Below, in pieces: positions 51,121-58,493 of a DNA stretch of 64,000 bases. The translations under genes were made by a program, and so were the position numbers. The first letter of the stretch is position 1. The number at the start of each line of letters is the position of its first letter. Under the pieces are notes generated by a model. The model saw only the letters and a list, made by a program, of their open reading frames with translations, had not been told where the DNA came from and ran no database searches. This DNA comes from Flavobacteriales bacterium (lineage in GTDB: Bacteria; Bacteroidota; Bacteroidia; Flavobacteriales_F; PHOS-HE28). The stretch is from positions 62,001-126,000 of the forward strand of contig JADJWA010000002.1 of NCBI GenBank assembly GCA_016716605.1, read 5' to 3'.

Positions 51121-51221
51121 TAGACCCCAACTGCGCGCAGGCCCGCCGGTGGTGGTATCCAACAACGTGCCCTCGACAGGGCCTTCGTGCCGCGCCGGCG
51201 TGTTGGTGAAGGCGGCAGCGG

Positions 51222-51749
51222 CTACTGCGGGATCATCAGGTTCCACACCAACAGGACGAACCAGAGGCCCAAGGCCAGAATGAGGAGTTGGCCGGCTTGC
51301 CGCATATAGCGGTGCTTGGCATGGGCGATGCGGGCGCTGATGTGCACCTGATGCAGCAGCCCGGGCAAGGGGTCCTCGTTCTCGGAGGCCAGGAAACGCT
51401 CCTGGAATTCCGCCTGGCCCATGGAAGCGATGTCGCCGAAGAACGTAATGCCCGGCTGGCCGGTGCGCTTGGTGCGGGGCAGCAGGGCCACCATGGCCAA
51501 GAGGATGGAGCAGACCGTGGCCAGCAGCATGAGGATGGTGCCGGTAACGGCCAGCTCGCCCCAAGGTGAGGGCAAGGCGCGCAGGCGCACCTGGCTGGTG
51601 AAGGTGAGCGCCGCGGCCAGCAGCGTGTTGGCACCGAAGAGGGCCCGGATCTTCTCATCGGCCGCACGGATATGCAGGCCGATGCGTTCCAGGGTCCGTT
51701 CCGCCTGGCGTACCTCTTCAGACCGGCCAGTAGGGGCGCTTGTGATCAT
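51222..51749 (-). CDS. Pycsar effector-like transmembrane protein (DUF5706)
   Basis: 175 residues from ATG 51749. ERTLERIGLHIRAADEKIRALFGANTLL... opens the domain; two central membrane helices (LAVTGTILMLLATVCSILLA preceded by ANTLLAAALTFTSQ) and one near the C-terminus (LLILALGLWFVLLVW) flank ITFFGDIASMGQAEFQERF and QVHISARIAHAKHRYMRQAG. These motifs match the PycTM effector of Pycsar anti-phage systems, which disrupts the inner membrane when it senses a cyclic pyrimidine nucleotide. No cyclase gene is adjacent: neighbours are an Na/Pi transporter and a DoxX-like gene, so it is an orphan or has a distant partner. Confidence 0.78.
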   Translation of the reverse strand: MITSAPTGRSEEVRQAERTLERIGLHIRAADEKIRALFGANTLLAAALTFTSQVRLRALPSPWGELAVTGTILMLLATVCSILLAMVALLPRTKRTGQPGITFFGDIASMGQAEFQERFLASENEDPLPGLLHQVHISARIAHAKHRYMRQAGQLLILALGLWFVLLVWNLMIPQ

Positions 51750-51855
51750 CGCGCAAGTGTAGCGGGGCGCTTCGCTGGCCAGGTTTCTGGTATGTGTCCA
51801 CCGATCTAACAGTACAATACGGCGTGCTGCGGCACCGGCTGCGTTGCCTTCAAAC

Positions 51856-51979
51856 ACGCGCAGGGTCTCCCGCATCCCGTGGCCTTGCGAGGGACGGTGG
51901 CCCTGGCTCAATCATGGCCTCTACCTTCAACACCTACCGCCCGCCAAAGGCAGGCTGCTTCGCGGATAGGAGAAGGTGA
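51856..51979. repeat. interspersed repeats: family A piece followed by family B, copy 3
   Basis: CGCGCAGGGTCTCCCGC (51857-51873) then the family B core at 51923-51979 (ACCTTCAACACCTACCGCC, GGCAGGCTGCTTCGCGGATA). The order and spacing resemble the copies at 50981 and 57281. Confidence 0.75.
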
Positions 51980-51993
51980 TGGTCCTGGCTGAG

Positions 51994-52151
51994 TCGCAGG
52001 GTCTTGAAGCCGAAGCCCCTGCGGAGGTCTAAAGGAGAGCTGGCCCAAGGTGCGCGACTGGAAGACCTTCAACGCGTGGTTCAGCTACCACGTGGGCAGC
52101 ATGGCGTGGGACTTGATGCCGGAGCTGCCACTGGAGCATGACGATGACTGA
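51994..52151 (+). pseudogene. family A repeat joined to an orphan 3' coding fragment
   Basis: The palindrome CGCAGGGTCTTG ... AAGCCCCTGCGG (51994-52025) is followed in the next frame by ESWPKVRDWKTFNAWFSYHV ... MPELPLEHDDD and a stop (52035-52151). The Trp-rich 38-codon segment looks like the C-terminus of a real protein with no 5' part, so it is a gene remnant. I do not recognise the family. Confidence 0.55.
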
Positions 52152-52194
52152 AGGCCAAGCTGAAGGTGATCGTGAAGCTACCCTGCGCCTTCGG

Positions 52195-52755
52195 CTACGA
52201 ACGTTGATGCCGGTAATACGCCAGGAAGCCCAGTCCGATCCCGGCTAGTGCGAGCGCATAGCCCAGTGCGACCGAAACGAAGGAGGCCCGGGCGCTGATG
52301 CAGAACAGCACCAGGCCGCCGCACCAGAGCAGCAGGTGCGGCGTGCGGACCGGATGCGCGGCCGGGAAGGGCCTGCCCAGAAGCGGTGCGAAGCGCGCGC
52401 GGTCCAGGTACAGCAGGGCGAGGTTCATCAGGAAGAAGAAGCCCAGGACATAGGGTGTGCCGCGCCAGTGAAGGCTGATGGTGACGGCAATCATGTTCAC
52501 GAGCATGGGCACCAGCATTACGGCGCCGAGGGTGCGCAGCAGGAGCGTGAAGAGCAGGAAACCGATCACCGCCTCGCTGTACGCAATGAACACCGCATAG
52601 GTCCCGAGGCCGTACTCGGCAAGTTCCTCCTCCAGCCATACCGGACCCATCACGCCCGGAAAAGCGTGCTGCGCGAACACTTTGCTCATGCCGCCCCCGA
52701 TGAAGAGAACGCCGAGCCCAAGGCTCAAGGCATGGCCAAGGCGACGCTGCCACAT
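52195..52755 (-). CDS. DoxX-like membrane protein
   Basis: 186 residues with four to five hydrophobic segments (LGLGVLFIGGGMSKVFA, YAVFIAYSEAVIGFLLF, AVMLVPMLVNMIAVTISLHW, YVLGFFFLMNLALLYLD, VALGYALALAGIGLGFLAYY). The G-G-M-S-K start and Y.E...G pattern resemble the DoxX/MauE-like quinone-linked family. Function uncertain. A palindromic repeat lies upstream. Confidence 0.7.
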   Translation of the reverse strand: MWQRRLGHALSLGLGVLFIGGGMSKVFAQHAFPGVMGPVWLEEELAEYGLGTYAVFIAYSEAVIGFLLFTLLLRTLGAVMLVPMLVNMIAVTISLHWRGTPYVLGFFFLMNLALLYLDRARFAPLLGRPFPAAHPVRTPHLLLWCGGLVLFCISARASFVSVALGYALALAGIGLGFLAYYRHQRS

Positions 52756-52816
52756 GCCACAAGATCGGCTTTTGTGCGGTAATGCCTTCGCAGGCCGTCA
52801 CGCAGTGGACCCTGAA

Positions 52817-52896
52817 CCTCCGGGGGTCTCCCGCAGGGGACCCTGCGCGCCCACCGAACCGCAGGGTCCCCTCCTTCGTCGGGAGACCCTGCGGAG
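52817..52896. repeat. large nested palindrome, family A copy
   Basis: Outer arms CCTCCGGGGGTCTCCCG (52817-52833) and CGGGAGACCCTGCGGAGG (~52879-52896) enclose GCAGGGGACCCTGCG and CGCAGGGTCCCCT, which are themselves palindromic. This is the largest member of the family and lies between DoxX-like and OmpA genes. A nearby CACGCAGTGGACCCTG (52799 region) recurs at ~54304. Confidence 0.85.
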
Positions 52897-53141
52897 GTAA
52901 GAGGTCACGGCGGGAGGAACCGTGAACAGCGAACTAGGCCTGGACCACTGCTACAGCCACCCGGACATTGATTGAAAGACCATTGCATTGGCGTTGGTGG
53001 TGGCCGAGTGAAGTGGTGGATGAGTCCTTTGGCGCAAGTCGTTGTCTTCGCAAACAACCTGTCAGATTGAGTCCAGGTGAGATCCAGGTTAACCTTCATC
53101 ACTTCGACGCGTCGGCAGTTGATGTTCCGGGCCAACACGCC

Positions 53142-53149
53142 TAGCTTCG
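53142..53149 (+). promoter_or_regulatory. -7 element for OmpA-family gene
   Basis: TAGCTTCG, 16 nt upstream of ATG 53166. Confidence 0.4.
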
Positions 53150-53165
53150 ATGCGAACCCCATCCT

Positions 53166-54164
53166 ATGCACATGGAACGGATCACCACACTGGCGCTCTT
53201 CGTCGCCGCGATCGCCGCAACGGACCTCAACGCGCAAACCAGCGGTAAGATGGATTTCACCCCCGGCGACCGGGTGATCTTCTTCGACAGCCTGAAGAAC
53301 GAGCAGGTCGGTGAATTCCCCTCCAAGTGGGACCTGGTGAAGGGCTCGATGGAAGTGACCGAGTTCGAAGGCGCACCGGCCATCGCATGGGCGAGCAACC
53401 AGGCGGCGATCAAGCCTTTGATGAAGAGCGCGAGCTATCTGCCCGAATGGTTCACGCTGGAGTTCGAAGCCTACTTCCACTACAAGGGCAACGAAGGTTA
53501 TTACCTGAAGCTGCAAGGGACACCGGCCATTGAGATCCGGGTGAACATCGATTACATCCAATACAAGGGAGAGAACAGCAGCCGCTCTCAGAAGACCGGA
53601 CACACGCCCGGCTGGCGTGAAGTGGCGCTCTCCTTCAACAAGCGCGCGCTCAAGATCTACCTGAACGGCGAGCGGCTGGTGAACGTGCCCAACGTGACCG
53701 AGCAGCCCAAGTGGATGGAGATAAACGCGCTGAACCACAGCGGGCCGCAGGGCTTCCCCGCCATGATCCGCAACGTGCGCCTGGCCGAAGGCGGCATGCC
53801 GCTTTACGACCGCTTGATCACCGATGGGCGCTTCGCCACGTATGGGATCACCTTCGACGTGAACAAGACGGAGATCAAGCCCGCAAGCCAACCGGTGCTC
53901 GATGAGATCGCCGCCATGCTGAAGGCACATCCCGAGCTGCGCGTTTCCGTTGAAGGGCACACTGATGGCGATGGCGCCGACGATGCCAACATGAAGCTCT
54001 CGCAGGGCCGGGCCGCTGCGGTGAAGGCGGAGCTGGTGAAGGCCGGTGTCGCCGCCGATCGCCTCGAAGCAAGGGGCTGGGGTGAAACGAAACCCGTGGC
54101 CGGCAACGACACCCCCGAGGACAAGGCGCGCAACCGGCGCGTTGAAGTGGTGCAGTTGAAGTGA
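53166..54164 (+). CDS. OmpA-family protein with N-terminal laminin-G/LamG-like domain
   Basis: 332 residues with a signal peptide (LALFVAAIAATDLNAQ). Residues ~25-215 form a beta-sandwich: DRVIFFDSLKNEQVGEFPSK, WFTLEFEAYFHYKGNEG, WREVALSFNKRALKIYLNGE, as in concanavalin/LamG domains. The C-terminal OmpA domain (~225-332) shows GITFDVNKTEIKPASQPVL, VSVEGHTDGDG, LSQGRAAAVKAELVKAG and DKARNRRVEVV, the peptidoglycan-binding pattern. It probably links the outer membrane or periplasm to the cell wall. MERI at 53172 is an alternative start. Confidence 0.92.
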   Translation: MHMERITTLALFVAAIAATDLNAQTSGKMDFTPGDRVIFFDSLKNEQVGEFPSKWDLVKGSMEVTEFEGAPAIAWASNQAAIKPLMKSASYLPEWFTLEFEAYFHYKGNEGYYLKLQGTPAIEIRVNIDYIQYKGENSSRSQKTGHTPGWREVALSFNKRALKIYLNGERLVNVPNVTEQPKWMEINALNHSGPQGFPAMIRNVRLAEGGMPLYDRLITDGRFATYGITFDVNKTEIKPASQPVLDEIAAMLKAHPELRVSVEGHTDGDGADDANMKLSQGRAAAVKAELVKAGVAADRLEARGWGETKPVAGNDTPEDKARNRRVEVVQLK

Positions 54165-54537
54165 GAACTTCGTCGTGGCTGGCGCTCCGCTACCGCTCCT
54201 TCACCCACCGCGCCGCCCGAGGGAATACCCCATCGCCATCAAGGACAACGGTGTAAAGGCCAGGCACCAAGCCAGCGACGTCGATTACTGCCTCCGCAGG
54301 CCCTCACGCAGTGGACCCTGCGGTCCCAGGCCAACCGCCACCCTGCTGCCGCGAGTTTGCAACTCGTGGCTACACGCAATTGGAATATTCGAACCGCAGC
54401 AGCGCCTCCCGTCCACGGAATCCTATGCCGCGCTGTGTGCCAGCCGCAACTGCATGCGGCCGAAGGTGCAAGCACGCGCGTCGACGGACCTGATCCATGA
54501 AGCTGGACCGCCCGCCCGGCCTTCCTCGCCTTCTCGG
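54165..54537. other. 370-nt gap with repeat pieces and a palindrome
   Basis: CACGCAGTGGACCCTGCGG (54303-54321) belongs to repeat family A. GCC-g-CGAGTT-tgc-AACTCG-t-GGC (54348-54370) is a compact hairpin. The rest shows no gene that I can support. Confidence 0.5.
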
Positions 54538-54545
54538 TACTTTTC
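54538..54545 (+). promoter_or_regulatory. -7 element for beta-helix gene
   Basis: TACTTTTC, 31 nt upstream of ATG 54577. Confidence 0.45.
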
Positions 54546-54576
54546 CGCACCTTCGGTCATCCCACCCTACCCTGCC

Positions 54577-55563
54577 ATGCGCACCATTCTCATCCTGTTC
54601 GCCACTGCCGCTGCGCTCAGCGCGCACGCCACCATCCACCGCGTGAACAACACCGGCATCGCGGTGCCCTTCACCACCTTGCAGGCCGCGCACGATGCGG
54701 CGGCCAATGGCGATACCCTCCATGTGGAGCCCAGCGGCAGCAGCTATGGTGCATGCACCTTCATCAAGCCCTTGGTGGTCATCGGGCCGGGCTACTTCCT
54801 GAATTTCAACACCGGCCTTCAGGCCACGGCGGCCACGGCCATCACCGGCGGGTTGGTCTTTCAGGCGGGGAGCGAAGGTGCCGTGGTGAGCGGCCTGGAC
54901 GTGCAGGGCGCCACAAGCGTGCGGGCGAGCTTCGTGCGGATCGAGCGTTGCCGATTCTCGGCTGGCGGGGCGGACCTGTCGATCGCCTATCCGGTGGGCT
55001 CACTGGACCTCACCGGCATCGTGGTGAACGGCTGCCACGTGGCGAATGGCTTCGTGGTGGGCTACAGCGGAACCACCATCAATGATCTGACGATCAGCAA
55101 CACGATCGCGCGCACGTTCAACTTCGCAACGGGGGGCAGCACGTCCGGCGAGTTGATCAACTGCATCGGGCTGGGCAGCGGCACCACCGCGCTCTTCGGC
55201 GGCAGCGGCATGTCCATCAGCAACTGCGTATTCGGGCCCTTCGTCACGCCGGGCACCTCGGCCTATGCGAACAACATCTTCGCCGCGGACCCCGTGCCGG
55301 CCACCAATGGCAACCAGATCAACGTGGACCTGAGCACCGTGTTCGTGGGCGGCACGGGCGATGCGCAATACCAGCTCGCCGCTGCATCGCCCGGCATCGG
55401 TGCCGGCACCGGAGGAGCGGATTGCGGCATCTTCGGCGGCATCGAGCCCTACCGGCTCAGCGGCATTCCGCCGGTGCCCAGCATCTTCACGCTGAGCGCG
55501 CCCACCAGCACGGACCAGGGAACACCGCTGCAGGTCACCATCAGTTCACGCGCCAACGACTGA
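54577..55563 (+). CDS. secreted right-handed beta-helix-like protein
   Basis: 328 residues with a signal peptide (ILILFATAAALSAHA). The start of the mature protein, HRVNNTGIAVPFTTLQAAHD, and repeats such as VRIERCRFSAGG, IVVNGCHVANGFV, LTISNTIARTF and MSISNCVFGPF, spaced ~22 residues, indicate a parallel beta helix as in pectate-lyase-like proteins. No catalytic residues are evident. It ends with IPPVPSIFTLSAPTS and lacks a sorting domain; the next gene, 4 nt on, has one, and the two are likely a functional pair. Confidence 0.78.
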   Translation: MRTILILFATAAALSAHATIHRVNNTGIAVPFTTLQAAHDAAANGDTLHVEPSGSSYGACTFIKPLVVIGPGYFLNFNTGLQATAATAITGGLVFQAGSEGAVVSGLDVQGATSVRASFVRIERCRFSAGGADLSIAYPVGSLDLTGIVVNGCHVANGFVVGYSGTTINDLTISNTIARTFNFATGGSTSGELINCIGLGSGTTALFGGSGMSISNCVFGPFVTPGTSAYANNIFAADPVPATNGNQINVDLSTVFVGGTGDAQYQLAAASPGIGAGTGGADCGIFGGIEPYRLSGIPPVPSIFTLSAPTSTDQGTPLQVTISSRAND

Positions 55564-55567
55564 GGCC

Positions 55568-56326
55568 ATGGCACGCCTGCTATCCTTCCTTGTGGCTGCG
55601 GCTACTGCGGTCACGGCTGCGTCCGCGCAAGAGCTCCAGCGCGGCGAGTACTATTTCGATGTGGATCCCGGCTTCGGCAATGGCACGGCCATCACCTTCA
55701 CGCAGGCCGCGGAAGTGTCGCTGCCCCTGTCGCTCGATGTGAGCGCACTGGCACCGGGCGGGCATGTGCTCGGGGTGCGCATGATGGATGATGCCGGCCA
55801 CTGGGGCCTCACCAGCCGCAGGCTCTTCATGGTGCGCAGCATGGCTCCCGGTGGCGACATCGTGCGCGTGGAGTACTTCCTCGATGTGGATCCGGGCTTC
55901 GGCAATGCCACTGCGATGGCCACAGCCGCAGCTCCAGAGATCAATGGCCTGCTGCTGAATGTGCTCACCGACGCGCTCGCGGCCGGTCCGCATACGCTCT
56001 CGGTGCGTTCGCTGTCCTCCACCGGCGCATGGTCGCTCACGAACTCCATCACATTCGATGTATTCGTGGGCATCGAGGAGCTGGAGCGGCTGGGCATCGC
56101 GGCCGGGCCGAATCCGATGGCGGATGAACTGGTGCTTCGGCGCACATCCAGCGGAGCTCGCGTCGCTGTGGACTTGCTGGATGCCCAAGGCCGGTTGCTG
56201 CGCAGTGAACTTTGGTCGAGCGATCGCCTTGTCCTTTCGACCGGCGATCTGTCCGCAGGAAGCTACCTGCTGCTGCTGCGGATGGAGGGGAGGGATCCCC
56301 TTGTGCTGAAGCTGGTGAAGCCCTGA
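55568..56326 (+). CDS. DPGFGN-repeat protein with T9SS sorting domain
   Basis: 252 residues with a signal peptide (FLVAAATAVTAASAQ). Two ~80-residue repeats each begin with RGEYYFDVDPGFGNGTAI / RVEYFLDVDPGFGNATAM and contain GGHVLGVRMMDDAGHWGLTS / GPHTLSVRSLSSTGAWSLTN. A C-terminal T9SS sorting domain (GIAAGPNPMADELVLRR ... LSAGSYLLLLRMEG ... LKLVKP) targets it to the cell surface. The repeat is common in Bacteroidota beside beta-helix proteins; its role is unknown. A family A palindrome follows 9 nt after the stop. Confidence 0.82.
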   Translation: MARLLSFLVAAATAVTAASAQELQRGEYYFDVDPGFGNGTAITFTQAAEVSLPLSLDVSALAPGGHVLGVRMMDDAGHWGLTSRRLFMVRSMAPGGDIVRVEYFLDVDPGFGNATAMATAAAPEINGLLLNVLTDALAAGPHTLSVRSLSSTGAWSLTNSITFDVFVGIEELERLGIAAGPNPMADELVLRRTSSGARVAVDLLDAQGRLLRSELWSSDRLVLSTGDLSAGSYLLLLRMEGRDPLVLKLVKP

Positions 56327-56334
56327 GAGCGTTA

Positions 56335-56374
56335 GCCTCCGCAGGGACTCCCGACGCAGGAGGGGACCCTGCGG
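56335..56374. repeat. palindromic repeat family A, downstream of T9SS gene
   Basis: CCGCAGGG (56339-56346) and CCCTGCGG (56367-56374) arms with ACTCCCGACGCAGGAGGGGA between. Its position right after the stop fits a terminator role. Confidence 0.7.
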
Positions 56375-56618
56375 CACTGTAAGCGCCCACTCCAGGGTTC
56401 CCTACGAGATACTTTGCGGAGGCGTGAACGAGCCGGGCTGATGCTGGCGCACACCAGAGTCTATCTCAAGAAATGATTCTAGCAGCGAGCGAGAGCTAAT
56501 CCGCGACCAGGCAAGGCACGGGAACCGAGCATGGCCTATAGCTCATTGAAGCTTTCCGCAACGCCGCATGGGAGCGGAAGACCCTCGCGCAGCCCAAAGG
56601 GTATTCGTGCGACAGCCT
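56375..56618 (-). other. gap with fragment of an unrecognised family
   Basis: Minus-strand reading just after the acetyltransferase stop gives LEAVARIPFGLREGLPLPCG ... ESFNEL stop (ends ~56538), similar to the fragment at ~39045-39110. It begins immediately at the end of the GNAT gene in another frame, so it looks like another orphan 3' end. Confidence 0.45.
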
Positions 56619-57065
56619 CTAGGTCAGCTGCAATCTCATGCTGATTGTGTCCCCACACCGGGATTCTTCCTTGAACCCGGCTTTCTGGTAGAGTTTCAGC
56701 GCCGGGGCATTCGACGCATCCACCGCGAGCGCGACGAACGCCCCCGTGTACGCGAAAGTGCGTCGGCCGAAATCGATCCCTTGCTGAAGCAGGTCCATGC
56801 CATGGCCCCTGCCGACCAGGGCCGGATGCAACGCCATGCCGATCCACATGACCTGTTCCACGAAAGTGAACTCGAACAAGCCGACCAATGCGCGCTCATG
56901 GCATACGGCGAACCCGGTGCAGCCACCCGGACCTTTCAGCGCACCCATGCCGTCCTGCGCGGTGAAGTAGGGGTCCATGAACAACTGCTTCTCGTGCCCG
57001 GTGTACCGCCATGTCGCGATCTCCCTGGCTTGCGCGACCGTGATCGGATGGAAGTCGAGGATCAT
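56619..57065 (-). CDS. GNAT-family N-acetyltransferase
   Basis: 148 residues from ATG 57065 (MILDFHPITVAQAREIATW). The acetyl-CoA binding motif is ALHPALVGRGHGMDLLQQG (R/Q-x-x-G-x-G/A as VGRGHG), and strand beta-7 reads FVALAVDASNAPALKLYQKAGF, as in RimI-like enzymes. The acceptor is unknown. Length is typical. Flanked by repeat-rich gaps on both sides. Confidence 0.88.
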   Translation of the reverse strand: MILDFHPITVAQAREIATWRYTGHEKQLFMDPYFTAQDGMGALKGPGGCTGFAVCHERALVGLFEFTFVEQVMWIGMALHPALVGRGHGMDLLQQGIDFGRRTFAYTGAFVALAVDASNAPALKLYQKAGFKEESRCGDTISMRLQLT

Positions 57066-57427
57066 GCTGTGATGCGGTGCCGCGTACAGGATCACACAAT
57101 GTACGCCGCAGTGCAGGAGGCGCTCTCCGTGGCAGGCGGTGCAGGCGCCCGCATTCGCGAGCGAGCGTCCACGCTCGTGCTCTGCCTGCCCTGCACCACC
57201 GCCGGGCCTCCTGAGGCATGTGGGGAGCCTGCGGCCATGGCGTACTGCAGGGTCCACTGAGAGTGACCACGCGTGCCCTTCGGCCTTCGAAGGGTCTTCC
57301 GTGCTCGGGGACCCTGGGTGCCGTGCTATTTGAAGATTTGAGCGGCTTGGCGCCCCCCAATCGCCCCAACCTTCGACACCTACCACTGGCCAAAGGCAGG
57401 CTGCTTCGCTGACAAAGGAGAAGCTGA
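57066..57427. repeat. repeat-rich gap: 24-nt inverted copy, family A piece and family B copy 4
   Basis: 57157-57180 is an exact inverted copy of 45898-45921. 57281-57320 has GGGTCTTCCG ... CGGGGACCCTGGGTGCC, and the family B core follows at 57368-57427 (ACCTTCGACACCTACC ... AAAGGCAGGCTGCTTCGC), in the same order as the copy at 50981-51120. Confidence 0.7.
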
Positions 57428-57503
57428 TCGTTGAGGGGAGGTGACGATCCTCACGCAATGCCCAGACCATTACGCGGACATTCGTGTCCGATATCTCCTC
57501 AAC

Positions 57504-57914
57504 ATGAGCGGCAGGCACAACATCGCGTTCGGTTTCCTCTTCATGGGCCTCTTCATGGTCTATGGTTTCCTGCTCATTTACCTGCGCGATTTTTCGCCGG
57601 ACAAGGAAGCGTGGATCGCGAGCGATGGGAACGGCCCGCACTTCGAAGCACGCCTGGCCCATGTGCACGGCAACCTGTTCGCCTTCCTCAACATCGTGAT
57701 CGGTTTCCTGCTCCTGCGCAGCGCCATGCCCGCCAAGCAGCACCGCACCATTGCATGGCTGGCGCTCCTGGGCATGTTGATGCCGGTGGGCATCCTGCTG
57801 GAGATCTACCTGCATGCCTCGCCCATCTTCGTGCTCCTCGGCGCCGTGCTCATCGTGCTCGCCGTGGTGCTCTTGGGCCTTTACTTCCTGCGTAACAAAG
57901 ACCCCCTTTCATGA
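57504..57914 (+). CDS. four-helix membrane protein
   Basis: 136 residues from ATG 57504 (MSGRHNIAFGFLFMGLF). Four hydrophobic segments, with ARLAHVHGNLFAFLNIVIGFLL placing two His (HVHGN) at the start of the second helix, a pattern seen in haem- or metal-binding membrane proteins, but no family is assigned. Upstream the leader contains CGGACA-TTCG-TGTCCG (57476-57491), a stable hairpin with a UUCG tetraloop. It overlaps the cupin gene by 4 nt. Confidence 0.75.
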   Translation: MSGRHNIAFGFLFMGLFMVYGFLLIYLRDFSPDKEAWIASDGNGPHFEARLAHVHGNLFAFLNIVIGFLLLRSAMPAKQHRTIAWLALLGMLMPVGILLEIYLHASPIFVLLGAVLIVLAVVLLGLYFLRNKDPLS

Positions 57915-58264
57915 GAACCGTCCTCATTGCTATTGCCATCACCGCCGCCATGCACACCAACGCCCAAGACCCTGCTGCGCGCCTTGCGGACGCCGCCGCC
58001 TACGATGCGGCCAAGTTCCAGAACACCTTGGTGCTGAACAACGGGAACGCCAAGGCGATGGTGTTCGCGCTGAAAGCAGGTCAGGATGTTCCGCCGCATT
58101 CCTCACCTGCGGATGCGCTCTTCACGGTGCTTGATGGGGAGGCCACCGTGACCATCAAGGACGTGGTGCACCAGGTGGCAGCCGGTGAGTACATCCTGCT
58201 ACCCATGGGCGTCGATCACCACATCAAAGCGGCGAGCGATATGAAGTTCATGCTGGTGAAGTAG
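57911..58264 (+). CDS. secreted single-domain cupin protein
   Basis: 117 residues with a signal peptide (LIAIAITAAMHTNAQ). Cupin motif 1 is reduced to DVPPHSSPADALFTVLDGEA (one His, no second His-Glu pair) and motif 2 is GEYILLPMGVDHHIKA with His at the end. The metal site may be incomplete, so binding rather than catalysis is possible. Translationally coupled (ATGA overlap) to the four-helix membrane protein. Confidence 0.82.
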   Translation: MRTVLIAIAITAAMHTNAQDPAARLADAAAYDAAKFQNTLVLNNGNAKAMVFALKAGQDVPPHSSPADALFTVLDGEATVTIKDVVHQVAAGEYILLPMGVDHHIKAASDMKFMLVK

Positions 58265-58493
58265 GTCGACCGTGAGGGCTTCTGCGCCCACCACGCGTGT
58301 GATCGCGGTCGTGAAGGACCCGCCCCACCGCGCATGTGCGCCTTAAGCCCGCGCAGGCTCTCCTTTCTTATTGGTCCCGGCGTTCCTTTGGAATAACCCG
58401 GAGGCGGATGCCGAAAGAGAAGACCACGGATCGCAATTCCGCAGGAGAGGGGGAAGCGGCGGCCCATTGCGCGGTGCGCCTATGCAGCCCCCC
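58265..58493. other. 230-nt gap with no supported gene
   Basis: Contains CCCGCGCAGGCTCTCC (58350 region), a weak match to repeat family A. Nothing else is recognised. Confidence 0.35.

Noticed and set aside
48241..51979. Repeat family B as integron attC sites
   Set aside because: No GTTRRRY/RYYYAAC pair at the ends, no integron integrase, and copies do not bracket single promoterless genes.
51222..52755. DoxX-like gene or Na/Pi transporter as the missing partner of the Pycsar effector
   Set aside because: Neither has nucleotide cyclase motifs; they are ordinary membrane protein families separated from the effector by repeats.
48241..57427. Repeat family B as a coding motif (TFNTYRLPKAGCFAD) or transposase end
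   Set aside because: The frame is not kept in all copies, starts are absent and changes are not synonymous-biased; the hairpin is what is conserved.
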